Shown one piece after another: positions 1-9,566 of a DNA stretch of 64,000 bases. The DNA is taken from positions 186,001 to 250,000 of the forward strand of contig NZ_SOGJ01000023.1 in NCBI RefSeq assembly GCF_004402375.1, given 5' to 3'. The position numbers and the translations under genes were made by a program. Origin of the DNA: Cryobacterium breve (GTDB lineage: Bacteria; Actinomycetota; Actinomycetes; Actinomycetales; Microbacteriaceae). The notes under the pieces were generated by a model. It made no database searches and had not been told where the DNA came from. It saw only the letters and a list, made by a program, of their open reading frames with translations. Numbering within the stretch: the first letter of the stretch is position 1; every line of letters starts with the position of its first letter.

Positions 1-602
1 AGGGTGACCGACTCGATGTCGGTGGAGATGATGGTCGGGTCGATCCGAAACCCCACGGCGCCGGCAGCGTCCGAAACGATGCGATCACCGAAACGGATGC
101 CCAGCCCGAGTCCCACGAGCGCCGAGAATGCGGCCTCGGTGAACTCGGCGGCGGCCGTCTGGTACCGGGCGTCATCGGCATCCGTGCGCTGCTCGACGGA
201 TACCATGGCCTGCTTCGTCTCGTCGAAGAACATCGTGTCGGCGAAACGGTCCGCCACGAGGGTGCGCAGCAGCTCGACGGCAGCAACGGGCAGGGCCACT
301 GTTTCGTCGATGACGATGTCGCCTATGCCTTCGGCCGTGATCGGGAACCAGACGGCGCCCTTCTCGCAGACGCCGTACATTCGCATCGATTCAGGAAGGC
401 CGGCAGCCCGAAGCGGCGCGACAACCTGCTCGCGGATGAAGGTTGACGACCGGCCGGTGATGAAGGCGATGGGAACGTTGGCTCCGGCCAGCCGGATGAG
501 GTCCGTGATGATGCTGGGCGTGGCGATGGTGCGGGTGACGGGGCTGGCGATCGGCCCGTCCACGTCGAGGAGCAGGCCGAGAGGGGAGACAATATCGCGC
601 AT
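1..602 (-). CDS. HAD-superfamily phosphatase (3' end outside the window)
   Basis: The reading frame starts at an ATG whose first base is 602 and runs off the left edge without a stop, so about 200 N-terminal residues are visible. Near residue 14 it carries DVDGPI, the HAD aspartate motif I (DxDG form), and near residue 51 TGRSS, which fits motif II. HAD enzymes of this type are cytosolic phosphatases that form a phospho-aspartate intermediate. The rest of the visible part has no signal peptide or membrane segment. The substrate cannot be read from the sequence; sugar phosphatase is a reasonable guess. The long open frame on the other strand (4-624) is a shadow of this gene. Confidence 0.75.
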   Translation of the reverse strand, partial: MRDIVSPLGLLLDVDGPIASPVTRTIATPSIITDLIRLAGANVPIAFITGRSSTFIREQVVAPLRAAGLPESMRMYGVCEKGAVWFPITAEGIGDIVIDETVALPVAAVELLRTLVADRFADTMFFDETKQAMVSVEQRTDADDARYQTAAAEFTEAAFSALVGLGLGIRFGDRIVSDAAGAVGFRIDPTIISTDIESVT

Positions 603-845
603 GCCTCAGTCTTTCACGGGCTGAGATTTCTGCGCGCCGTGCCGGTCCGGCTCGGCGCGCGGCGCCGGGATCAGCGTACCTCCATCGTCACTGTGCCGTT
701 CGTGGTCGAGTCCCTGGGCGGCACCGCTCTGCGGGCGCGGGTGTCTGGAGCGGTGGCAGTCCTCCTGGCGGTCGACCTGCAGGGTGCGCGGCCTTGTCCA
801 CGAGAGTAACCGCGACCGGTGCGGGAGCAACTATTCTTATCCGAG
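603..845. other. Intergenic region, no gene recognised
   Basis: The region holds the upstream regions of two divergent genes. It is GC-rich with short self-complementary stretches around 640-665. A plus-strand open stretch at about 660-810 has protein-like composition but no start signal and no family I recognise. Confidence 0.5.
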
Positions 846-1208
846 ATGATTACGCGACGAATGGCTGCACTGCGCCTCGATATTCCGCTCGAAATGGCGC
901 AGCGCCACGATCTGCCCGCCCGGATGTCCGAGGCCGAGCTGGCTGAGATCGAGCGCACCCCGCCGGCGTGGCTCGTTCAGTCCCGTGCCAACCGCACCGG
1001 CAGGAAGCCGGTCTGGGTGGAACTTCGCTGCGAAGTCTGCGGGTTCTCCGAGGCCGCGCGCCCCAAGAAATGGTGGCCGGCGTTCACGTACCTGACCTGC
1101 GACTACCACGGTCCCGAAGAGCTCCCAGGTCCTGCCGCCGGTCTGAGTCGCACCGAGGTCGACGGCATCGGCAACGCCTTTATCGGCATCGTCGACGAAG
1201 CACCCTGA
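846..1208 (+). CDS. Small conserved actinobacterial protein with a Cys pair
   Basis: A 120-residue cytosolic protein of unknown function. The N-terminal half (MSEAELAEIERTPPAWL and onward) resembles the short actinobacterial DUF5997-type proteins, although I am not certain of the family. The middle holds CEVCG and a later TCDYH, so Cys-x2-Cys plus Cys/His could bind zinc. I prefer the ATG at 846 because a TATTCT hexamer lies at 832-837, eight bases upstream, which would give a leaderless message. A GTG at 819 in the same frame would add nine residues. It stands alone, divergent from the HAD gene. No function is proposed. Confidence 0.6.
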   Translation: MITRRMAALRLDIPLEMAQRHDLPARMSEAELAEIERTPPAWLVQSRANRTGRKPVWVELRCEVCGFSEAARPKKWWPAFTYLTCDYHGPEELPGPAAGLSRTEVDGIGNAFIGIVDEAP

Positions 1209-1244
1209 ACTCTCACCCGGACATTCGAGCGCGGCGAAAGCCGG

Positions 1245-1690
1245 GGAACGCTCACGAGCTGAGGTCTGGGCGATCACGATCGCCGCATGCGTGCCGACGG
1301 CGCTGTTCGGGGCGACGGGGGAGAGTCTCTTCCAGCGGCTCTCCAGCGCCGGACCCACGGTGGAGGGTGAGGCAGGCCGGGCCGCCGACCTGCTGCGGGG
1401 TGATGACGGGAAGGACACGGAGTCGTTGTCCCTGCTCATCCACGGGGTCTACCTGTCAGCTCCGGAACGCGGCCCTGGCCTTGGCGGTGGCGACGCTGCT
1501 GAACGTCACGGGCACGACACCGCCGCTGAAGGTCAACGGCTACGGGGTGTCACGGGTCGGCGTCGAGCAGAGCGAGGGTCCGGCCGTCGTGCGGGAGATC
1601 CGGTACGACCGGCCCGACTTCGAGAAGGGCCCGTGGTGGGCGCCCCGGTGGAGGCATCCGATCCACGCTCGCTTCGGGAGGCGCGTGTAG
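1245..1690 (+). pseudogene. Relic of an MMPL-family transporter N-terminus
   Basis: One frame from about 1245 reads as a transmembrane start followed by FGATGESLFQRLSSAGPTV and a GEAGRAADLL stretch, then a LSLLIHGV-type strand. This is the pattern of the first membrane helix and periplasmic start of MMPL/RND-type transporters. The frame then loses sense near 1460. A second frame continues with a different protein-like stretch (ALALAVATLLNV, later EKGPWWAPRW) to a stop at 1690. There is no usable start and the usual 700-residue body is missing, so I read it as a frameshifted remnant, possibly of two genes. Nothing else is recognisable between 1209 and 1715. Confidence 0.45.
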
Positions 1691-1715
1691 AAGGCGGTTA
1701 CGCCGGATTCGCCGG

Positions 1716-2870
1716 TCAATCCCGCCCGACGGACAGGGACTGCCCGTCCAGGTCGTCGTGGTGGATCCGGTCGGCCAGCCTGCTCAGCGGCTCACCGCTA
1801 CCGCCCCACCGCTCGGCGATGATTTCCGCGGCGATGGACACCGCCGTTTCTTCCGGCGTGCGGGAGCCGAGGTCCAGCCCGATCGGGCTGTGCAGTCTCG
1901 CCAGGTCAGTCTCGGCTAGACCGGCCTCGCGCAGCCGGGTCAGGCGGTCCTCGTGGGTGCGCCGCGACCCCATGGCGCCGATGTACGCGAACGGGCCACG
2001 GGTCAGGGCCACCTCGAGGAGCGGCACGTCGAATTTCGGGTCGTGGGTGAGCACGCAGATGACCGTGCGCTCGTCCACGAGCCCGGCCGTGACCTGTTCA
2101 GCCAGATAGCGGTGCGGCCACCCGACGATGACTTCCTCGGCCTCCGGGAACCGGGCTGGAGTGGCGAAGACCGCCCGGGCGTCGCACACCGTGACGCGGT
2201 AGCCGAGGAAGGAAGCCAGCCGGGCCAGGGCAGCGGCAAAATCGATGGCGCCGAACACCAGCATCCGTGGCCGCGGCGCGTAGCTGTTGACAAAGACCCG
2301 CATCCCCTCACCGCGCCGTTCGCCGTCGGGGCCGTAGGTGAGGGTGCTGTTGCTCCCGGCAGCGAGCAGTCCGCGGGCATCGTCGCTCACGGCCCGGTTC
2401 GCTCGTTCCGAGCCCAGATCCCCGTCGGAACCGTGCGGCCGGATGATCAGGTGGCGGCCCAGTCGGCTGGGATCGGGGTGCTCGATCACGGTGGCGACCC
2501 CTACCGCAGCGGATACGGCGATGTCCTGCTCCACCTCAGCCAGCTCTGGGAAGCTCTGCTGGCTGACCGGCTCGACGAAGACATCGAGGACGCCGCCGCA
2601 GGTCAGTCCCACGGAAAAGGCCTCATCGTCGCTGATGCCGTAGCGCACGAGCACCGGAACGCCATGCTCGATGACCTGGGCGGCGAGATCGTAGACGGCA
2701 CCCTCCACGCAGCCACCGGACAGCGACCCAACCACCTCTCCGTCCGCGGTGACCAGCATCGACGCTCCCGCAGGCCTGGGGGCGGACTGAAAGGTCCGCA
2801 CAACGGTCGCCAGGCCGACGACGGCGCCGTCCTGCCATCCCGCCACAAGCGGTTTCAGAACCTCACGCAC
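1716..2870 (-). CDS. xdhC: XdhC/CoxI-family molybdenum-enzyme maturation factor
   Basis: A 384-residue cytosolic protein of the XdhC/CoxI family. These proteins bind molybdenum cofactor, help add its terminal sulfur and insert it into xanthine dehydrogenase or CO dehydrogenase. The N-terminal domain carries SGGC at residues 51-54 and TCGG at 90-93. The C-terminal Rossmann domain begins near residue 202 (MLVFGAIDFA) and ends with the family signature GAMGSRRTHEDR near 299-309. The GTG start has an AAAGG nine bases upstream. It is the last gene of a minus-strand set after coxG, with a 33-base gap. Its expected client enzyme is missing here, because the cox structural genes upstream are deleted, so it either serves another molybdo-enzyme or is an early-stage orphan. 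Confidence 0.88.
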   Translation of the reverse strand: MREVLKPLVAGWQDGAVVGLATVVRTFQSAPRPAGASMLVTADGEVVGSLSGGCVEGAVYDLAAQVIEHGVPVLVRYGISDDEAFSVGLTCGGVLDVFVEPVSQQSFPELAEVEQDIAVSAAVGVATVIEHPDPSRLGRHLIIRPHGSDGDLGSERANRAVSDDARGLLAAGSNSTLTYGPDGERRGEGMRVFVNSYAPRPRMLVFGAIDFAAALARLASFLGYRVTVCDARAVFATPARFPEAEEVIVGWPHRYLAEQVTAGLVDERTVICVLTHDPKFDVPLLEVALTRGPFAYIGAMGSRRTHEDRLTRLREAGLAETDLARLHSPIGLDLGSRTPEETAVSIAAEIIAERWGGSGEPLSRLADRIHHDDLDGQSLSVGRD

Positions 2871-2903
2871 AAGTGGAGACCTTTCCAGGTTGGCTCATCC
2901 GGG

Positions 2904-3635
2904 CTACCGGCTGCTCGCTCGGCGCCCGATGTGATGGTCGATGAACGCCACCGCGGCGATCAGCCCGAGGAGCTTGGGCAGGCTGCTGGGCTGGTCTATG
3001 ACGATGCCCCGGGCCAGATCGAGGGCGCTCAGGCTAGATTCGGCGGCCGGCTGCGGTGCGCTGGGTTCGGGTGCCCACCCGGCGGTCGTGGACTTCGCTG
3101 CGTCATCCGGGGTCGCTACCGGTGGCTGCACCGAGGCGGTCCTGGTCTCGGCGACCGACTCGGTGACCTGCCCCGCCGCCGGTTCGGCTGCCGGACCCGC
3201 GACCATGGCCTGCAGGTTCTCGGCGAAAAGGGTCATCATCTGGTCTGTCACGCTGCCGATTATGCTGCGCCCCATTGCGGCCACTTTGCCGGAGAGGGCG
3301 ACATCGGCGACCGTGCCCTGGGTCTGGCCGTCCGCCTCGACGAGCGTGAGCGCGGCTGTGCCCTGCGCGGTCCCCTGGCCGCGGGTTTCTTGCGTGCGCC
3401 CCTCGAACACGGCCCGATGACCGGACGCATCACGTTCGACCACCGTCAGCTGTTCTCTGTACTGCATGGTCACCGGACCCAGTTTCACTTTCATTCCCAC
3501 CTGATAGGCGTCGTCCGAAAGCTTGTTCAGCACCTGTGCTCCCGGTACGCAGCCGGCAACACGTTCGGAGTCCATCAAAGTCTTCCACACCTCGTCGATC
3601 GGTGCGACGACGGAGAACGTGCTGTTGATGTCCAT
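2904..3635 (-). CDS. coxG: CoxG-like SRPBCC protein with C-terminal anchor
   Basis: A 243-residue protein. Residues 1-145 form an SRPBCC/CoxG domain (MDINSTFSVVAPIDEVW at the start, then GCVPGAQ and KLGPVTMQYR). A linker rich in Ala, Pro and Glu follows at about 145-215, then a hydrophobic segment (LPKLLGLIAAVAFI) near the C-terminus that could tether it to the membrane. CoxG is known for recruiting CO dehydrogenase to the cytoplasmic membrane and, in mycobacterial relatives, for binding menaquinone. The ATG overlaps the stop of the decayed coxE by one base (TAATG), as in a working operon. The frame is intact although its partners upstream are not. Confidence 0.85.
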   Translation of the reverse strand: MDINSTFSVVAPIDEVWKTLMDSERVAGCVPGAQVLNKLSDDAYQVGMKVKLGPVTMQYREQLTVVERDASGHRAVFEGRTQETRGQGTAQGTAALTLVEADGQTQGTVADVALSGKVAAMGRSIIGSVTDQMMTLFAENLQAMVAGPAAEPAAGQVTESVAETRTASVQPPVATPDDAAKSTTAGWAPEPSAPQPAAESSLSALDLARGIVIDQPSSLPKLLGLIAAVAFIDHHIGRRASSR

Positions 3636-4345
3636 TATCGGGTCCTCATATTCTCGAGTGTTTCCGAGCGGTCGGCGCGGATCGCCGCCGCTACTTCTGC
3701 CAGGGCCGCGTAACTGTGCCCGCCGACGAACGCGTCCAGGGAGGGCAATGCGGCCTGCATTCCGCCCACAACCGGTTCGTAGTCCACGGCGCCCTTCCTC
3801 GGGTTGACCCAGACGATGCGGTAGGAAGGGCGACGCAGCCTCGCCATCTGGGCGCGCACCAATTCCGGGTCGTCGAGGGCGCACCCGTCCGAGATGATCA
3901 CGATGACCGCCCCGCGGGCGAGTGCGCGCCGGCCCCAGGCATCTACGAATTGACGGATGCTCTCCGTTAGCCGCGTGCCGCCCGCCGCTCGACGGCGGTC
4001 GGCCGAGTGCGAGGCTCGGAACCGGTCGACGGCGGAGCGTTCTGGTCACCGCGGAAGTCCGACGGGTCGAGCGTTCTGGTGAGCACGGCGTCGAGGACAG
4101 CGTCGAACACGGACACCTGCTCCCGGGAGGAGACCAAGACCACCCGGCACGTCCAAGACAACGGGTCGCGGGCGTGGGGCGGAACCAGTGGGAGGGCCTC
4201 AGCCAACCGGGCGGCCCGATCCGGAGAACCCGGCACGCCCGCGCGGCGCAGTGCCGCGCTGAACCCGGCCGCCAACGCCGCTGCTTCGACGCTCGTCCGG
4301 CCTGCCCCGGCTGGATGGGCACGCCGGATTCCTGGTGATCCCCGG

Positions 4346-4359
<14 letters not shown>
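3635..4359 (-). pseudogene. coxE: coxE (VWA-domain maturation factor), internal deletion and frameshift
   Basis: The N-terminal part (about 4359 down to 4030) matches CoxE: AGFSAALRRAGVPGSPDRA, then a STDFRGDQN-like region read here as DPSDFRGDQNAPP. It runs out of frame and stops near 3967. The C-terminal part is in another frame: GGTRLTESIRQFVDAWGRR, then IVIISDG and WVNPRKGAVDYEP, down to the stop at 3635-3637. The middle third of the protein, including the VWA metal-binding DxSxS motif, is missing. CoxE works with the MoxR ATPase CoxD to build the CO dehydrogenase active site, so this copy cannot work. The deletion joint is near 4020-4030. Confidence 0.8.
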
Positions 4360-6201
<1,842 letters not shown>

Positions 6202-6216
6202 CCGCCACAATACGAG

Positions 6217-6246
6217 AAGGCCCCGGAGACGAATCGCCGGGGCCTT
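6217..6246 (+). terminator. Terminator hairpin after the alpha/beta hydrolase
   Basis: AAGGCCCCGG at 6217-6226 is perfectly complementary to CCGGGGCCTT at 6237-6246, with a ten-base loop. There is no long T tail, which is common in high-GC actinobacteria. It lies 16 bases after the stop codon. Confidence 0.75.
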
Positions 6247-6350
6247 GTGCACTGTCTCAACCAGCGCTCGTCCGGTCACAGTAAAACAGTGGCCGGAAGT
6301 CTGTGACTCAGCATACAGGGCAGTGATTCATCCCGTAGAGAGGTCTCATC

Positions 6351-7343
6351 ATGCTTGTGATCAACGCCCCCGGCATCGTCGATGCGCTGACCCGCACGTC
6401 GGGCGAGAACGGGACGCCGCTTCGGGTCGCTCTCGTGCAGCACCGCTGGCACGCCGACGAGGACGCGTTGCGCGCGGAGCTGGCCGACGGCATCCGTCTG
6501 GCCGCCGAACAGGGTGCCCGCGTCGTCTTCCTGCCCGAATTGACGCTGCTCAAATACCCCGCCCACACGAGGGCCCAGGGTGTGCCGAAGCAGTCGGCGG
6601 AGGATCTGTTGACCGGACCAACGTTGGCCTTCGCGGCGGAACAGGCTGGGCTGCGCGGGGTCGTTGTGCATGCCTCCCTCTTCGAGCGGCCGCGCGGTGA
6701 CGACGCTCCGGGGGACCCGCGTGGGTACAACACGGCCATCCTGGTAGCGCCGGACGGGCGGCTGCTCGGACGCACCCGTAAACTGCACATTCCGGTCACC
6801 GAGGGTTATTACGAAGACACCTGGTTTCGGCCGGGACCGGCCCGGGACGCCTACCCCGTCTACGCTCCGGAGGAATTGGGCGGGGCCCGGATCGGGCTGC
6901 CCACCTGCTGGGACGAGTGGTTTCCGGAAGTGTCGCGCCTGTACGGGCTCGGCGGGGCCCAGTTACTGGTCTATCCCACAGCCATCGGTTCGGAGCCCGG
7001 CTTTCCGGCATTCGACACGCAGCCCCTCTGGCAGACGGTAATCGTGGCCAACGGCATCACCAGCGGGCTGTTCATGGTGGTGCCCAATCGCCACGGCGAC
7101 GAGGGTCATCTGACCTTCTACGGCTCCTCCTTCATCTCCGACCCATACGGACGAGTGCTCGTGCAAGCTCCCCGAGACGAATCCGCGGTGCTCGTCGCCG
7201 ACCTCGACCTGGCGCAGCGGGAGGAGTGGCTCACCCTGTTCCCCTTCCTCGCCACCCGTCGGCCGGACAGCTACGCGGGGCTGATCGCGCCGGTCGACCC
7301 GGTTCATCCTTTCGGTGCGACCGGGACGGCCGTGCCGGCGTGA
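6351..7343 (+). CDS. aguB: N-carbamoylputrescine amidase (nitrilase family)
   Basis: A 330-residue carbon-nitrogen hydrolase. The catalytic triad is visible: Glu63 in LPELTLLKYP, Lys143 in RKLHIPVTEGYYE and Cys185 in GLPTCWDEWFPE. The CWDEWFPE block and the KLHIP motif are typical of N-carbamoylputrescine amidase, which splits N-carbamoylputrescine to putrescine, CO2 and ammonia. A GAGAGG lies about eight bases before the ATG. The stop overlaps the GTG of the agmatine deiminase by four bases (GTGA), so the two steps of agmatine breakdown are translationally coupled. The first 20 residues before the catalytic domain are poorly conserved in character, so a later start is possible. Confidence 0.88.
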   Translation: MLVINAPGIVDALTRTSGENGTPLRVALVQHRWHADEDALRAELADGIRLAAEQGARVVFLPELTLLKYPAHTRAQGVPKQSAEDLLTGPTLAFAAEQAGLRGVVVHASLFERPRGDDAPGDPRGYNTAILVAPDGRLLGRTRKLHIPVTEGYYEDTWFRPGPARDAYPVYAPEELGGARIGLPTCWDEWFPEVSRLYGLGGAQLLVYPTAIGSEPGFPAFDTQPLWQTVIVANGITSGLFMVVPNRHGDEGHLTFYGSSFISDPYGRVLVQAPRDESAVLVADLDLAQREEWLTLFPFLATRRPDSYAGLIAPVDPVHPFGATGTAVPA

Positions 7344-8365
7344 CCTGGCGGATGCCGGCGGAGACGGCGCCGCAGGACCGGGTCTGGATGGCGTTTCCGG
7401 TGGCCGGATACACACTCGGCACCGATGCGGATTTCGCCGATGAAGCGCGCCGCACCTGGTCCGCGGTGGCCCACGCGGTCCTTGACTTCGAACCCGTCAC
7501 AATGGTCGTTGACCCGGCCGAGGTGGCGACAGCCCGTCGGTACCTGTCCGCGGAGATCGAGATCGTCGTGGCGCCGCTTGACGATGCCTGGATGCGGGAC
7601 ATCGGCCCGACTTTCGTGCTCGGCGACGACGGCCGGCTGGGGGCGGTGGACTGGACGTTCAACGGCTGGGGTGCCCAGGATTGGGCGCGCTGGGGCAAGG
7701 ACGTGGAGATCGGCCGGGTCGTCACCGGCGCGTCCGGCGCGTGCGCCATCTCCTCGGTGCTCGTGAACGAGGGCGGCGGCATTCACACCGACGGCGAAGG
7801 GACGGTGCTGGCCACCCGGACCGTGCAACTGGACCCCGGTCGTAACCCCTATGCCGACCGGTCGCGGGTCGAAGCCGAATTCGCCCGCACTCTCGGCGCC
7901 ACTCACGTGGTCTGGCTTCCGCGCGGCCTGACCCGCGACCAGCAGCGCTTCGGCACCCGGGGCCATATCGATATGGTGGCGGCCATCCCCTCACCGGGAA
8001 CGGTGCTTGTTCATACCCAGGATGACCCGGCACACCCCGACTATGCCGTGACGCGCGAGCTCCGTGCCGTGCTCGCCGAATCGACGGATGCCGCGGGCCG
8101 CACCTTCACTGTCGTGGACCTGCCGGCGCCGGCCACGCTCACGGACCAGAACGGCTTCGTGGACTACAACTACGTGAACCACCTTGTCGTCAACGGCGGT
8201 GTGATTGCCTGCGGCTTCGGTGAGGAACGGGCCGACGGGGCCGCACGCGAGGTCCTATCCGGGGTGTACCCAGGTCGAACTGTCGTGACCGTCGAGGTGC
8301 GGCCGCTGTTCGCGCGGGGCGGCGGCATCCACTGCATCACACAGCAGCAGCCGTCGGCCCGGTGA
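7340..8365 (+). CDS. aguA: Agmatine deiminase
   Basis: A 341-residue member of the peptidyl-arginine-deiminase/guanidino-modifying fold. It hydrolyses agmatine to N-carbamoylputrescine and ammonia. Key motifs are LDDAWMRDIGPTF near residues 80-92 (the DxWxRD substrate motif), NEGGGIHTDGEGT near 143-155, GHIDMVA with His209, and the nucleophile Cys332 in GGGIHCITQQQP close to the C-terminus. The start is a GTG at 7340 inside the last codons of aguB. A longer open frame upstream is only a shadow of aguB. Together aguB and aguA give a complete agmatine-to-putrescine route. No arginine decarboxylase is seen nearby, so agmatine may come from elsewhere in the genome or from outside. Confidence 0.9.
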   Translation: MTWRMPAETAPQDRVWMAFPVAGYTLGTDADFADEARRTWSAVAHAVLDFEPVTMVVDPAEVATARRYLSAEIEIVVAPLDDAWMRDIGPTFVLGDDGRLGAVDWTFNGWGAQDWARWGKDVEIGRVVTGASGACAISSVLVNEGGGIHTDGEGTVLATRTVQLDPGRNPYADRSRVEAEFARTLGATHVVWLPRGLTRDQQRFGTRGHIDMVAAIPSPGTVLVHTQDDPAHPDYAVTRELRAVLAESTDAAGRTFTVVDLPAPATLTDQNGFVDYNYVNHLVVNGGVIACGFGEERADGAAREVLSGVYPGRTVVTVEVRPLFARGGGIHCITQQQPSAR

Positions 8366-8393
8366 CGTTGCAGAAAAATGGCGCGTGAGCCCG

Positions 8394-9326
8394 TCAGCGC
8401 GTGGTGACGGTGCCCCCGATCGAGGCGACCGCCTTGAGCAGGCGGGGGCCCGCGGCGAACCAGGCCACCAACATCACGGCCAGGGACGCGGCGAAGATCC
8501 AGAAACCGGTCCAGCCGTCGTCGCTCGAGACTGCGTACATGTGGTTGAGGTTACGGAGGGCGCCGGTCGCGAAGACCAGAGTGACATGCACCACGATGAA
8601 GACCAGGAAGAAAACCATCACGCCCACGTGTACGGCCCTGGTGGCGCGGAGCGGAAGCAGTTGACGGAGACGGCGTGAAGTCCACACGGGTGACAGGCGG
8701 ATGCCGGAGGCCAGGGCGAGCGGAGCGGCCACGAACACGATGCTGAAGTAGCTCAATGTCTGGACGGCGTTGTAGTTCACCCAGCCGTCACCGACCGGCC
8801 AGTCCAGGGAAGCGTACTGGAGCACTGCGGAAAGAGCGTTGGGAAAGATGTCCCAGCTGACGGGCACGATGCGCACCCACTGCCCGGTGGCGAAGAGGAG
8901 TACGTAGAACAGTAGGCCGTTGATTACCCAAAGCGCATCGAGCGCGATATGAAGCCAAACATTGATGCTCATCCGGGTCGGGGCGTTCCTGGTGTGAAGG
9001 AGGCCCGTATTGCGCCGTGTCCAGAACATGGTCGGTCGTCCGGCCGTGCGGATCTGCCAGCCCGAGCGCACGACGAAGAGAATGAAAAAAGCGTTCAGGC
9101 CGTGCTGCCAGGCGAGCCAAGCAGGAAACCCGATTGGTGCCCACTCCGGCAGGGTGGAGGCGCCTGGAAACTGCACCAGGAACGACTGCACGGTCGGGAG
9201 CGCACGAATGCTCTGGGCGGCCAGCACGGCGGCGGCAAGGGCGATGGTCGCAAGGGGAACGACCCAGGCCAGCGTGATCCAGAGGCTTCGGCCTGGAAGA
9301 ATCCGGCCGGGCTTCGTGGCTGTCAC
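8394..9326 (-). CDS. Cytochrome b561/b6-type membrane protein
   Basis: A 310-residue membrane protein with about six hydrophobic helices, for example ITLAWVVPLATIALAAAVLA near the N-terminus and VGVMVFFLVFIVVHVTLVFA near 235-255. Histidines inside or near the helices (WQHGLNAFF, WLHIALDALW, VHVGVMVFF, IVVHVTLVF) fit the two b-heme sites of the cytochrome b561/formate-dehydrogenase gamma fold. Such proteins usually pass electrons between quinone and a partner oxidoreductase, often a molybdopterin enzyme of the sulfite-oxidase type. No partner is adjacent; the gene sits between aguA and tmsA. Start is GTG with only a weak ribosome site. Confidence 0.75.
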   Translation of the reverse strand: MTATKPGRILPGRSLWITLAWVVPLATIALAAAVLAAQSIRALPTVQSFLVQFPGASTLPEWAPIGFPAWLAWQHGLNAFFILFVVRSGWQIRTAGRPTMFWTRRNTGLLHTRNAPTRMSINVWLHIALDALWVINGLLFYVLLFATGQWVRIVPVSWDIFPNALSAVLQYASLDWPVGDGWVNYNAVQTLSYFSIVFVAAPLALASGIRLSPVWTSRRLRQLLPLRATRAVHVGVMVFFLVFIVVHVTLVFATGALRNLNHMYAVSSDDGWTGFWIFAASLAVMLVAWFAAGPRLLKAVASIGGTVTTR

Positions 9327-9554
9327 CGGTCGCCCTGGAGGGCGAACGCGTATTGCGGCATGGGGGTATGTCTTTCTGGTCAGGAGTCAGCCGTGCGGGT
9401 GTCAACCCGTTCAATCGCGGCTCTGCCATCATCGACCATTTCCCGAGCCCTGTGGTCACGGACGTAAAGAGTCGCAACCTGAGCAAAGGTCGTCAGGGGT
9501 GCACACTGAGCGGCGAAATTACCATCAGCCGATGCGGGGTGAGGGCCCGAGGAC

Positions 9555-9560
9555 TAGCTT
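9555..9560 (+). promoter_or_regulatory. -10 element of leaderless tmsA
   Basis: TAGCTT is followed by exactly six bases and the GTG start at 9567. The transcript would begin at or next to the start codon, and no ribosome site is present. Confidence 0.55.
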
Positions 9561-9566
9561 AAGGGC

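Noticed and set aside
4..624. A 206-codon plus-strand open frame at the left edge
   Set aside because: The other strand encodes a HAD phosphatase with DVDG and TGRSS motifs; this frame is a Ser/Arg-rich shadow.
1953..3713. A 586-codon plus-strand open frame over xdhC and coxG
   Set aside because: It is antisense to two genes with clear family motifs and has shadow-like composition rich in Arg, Gly and His.
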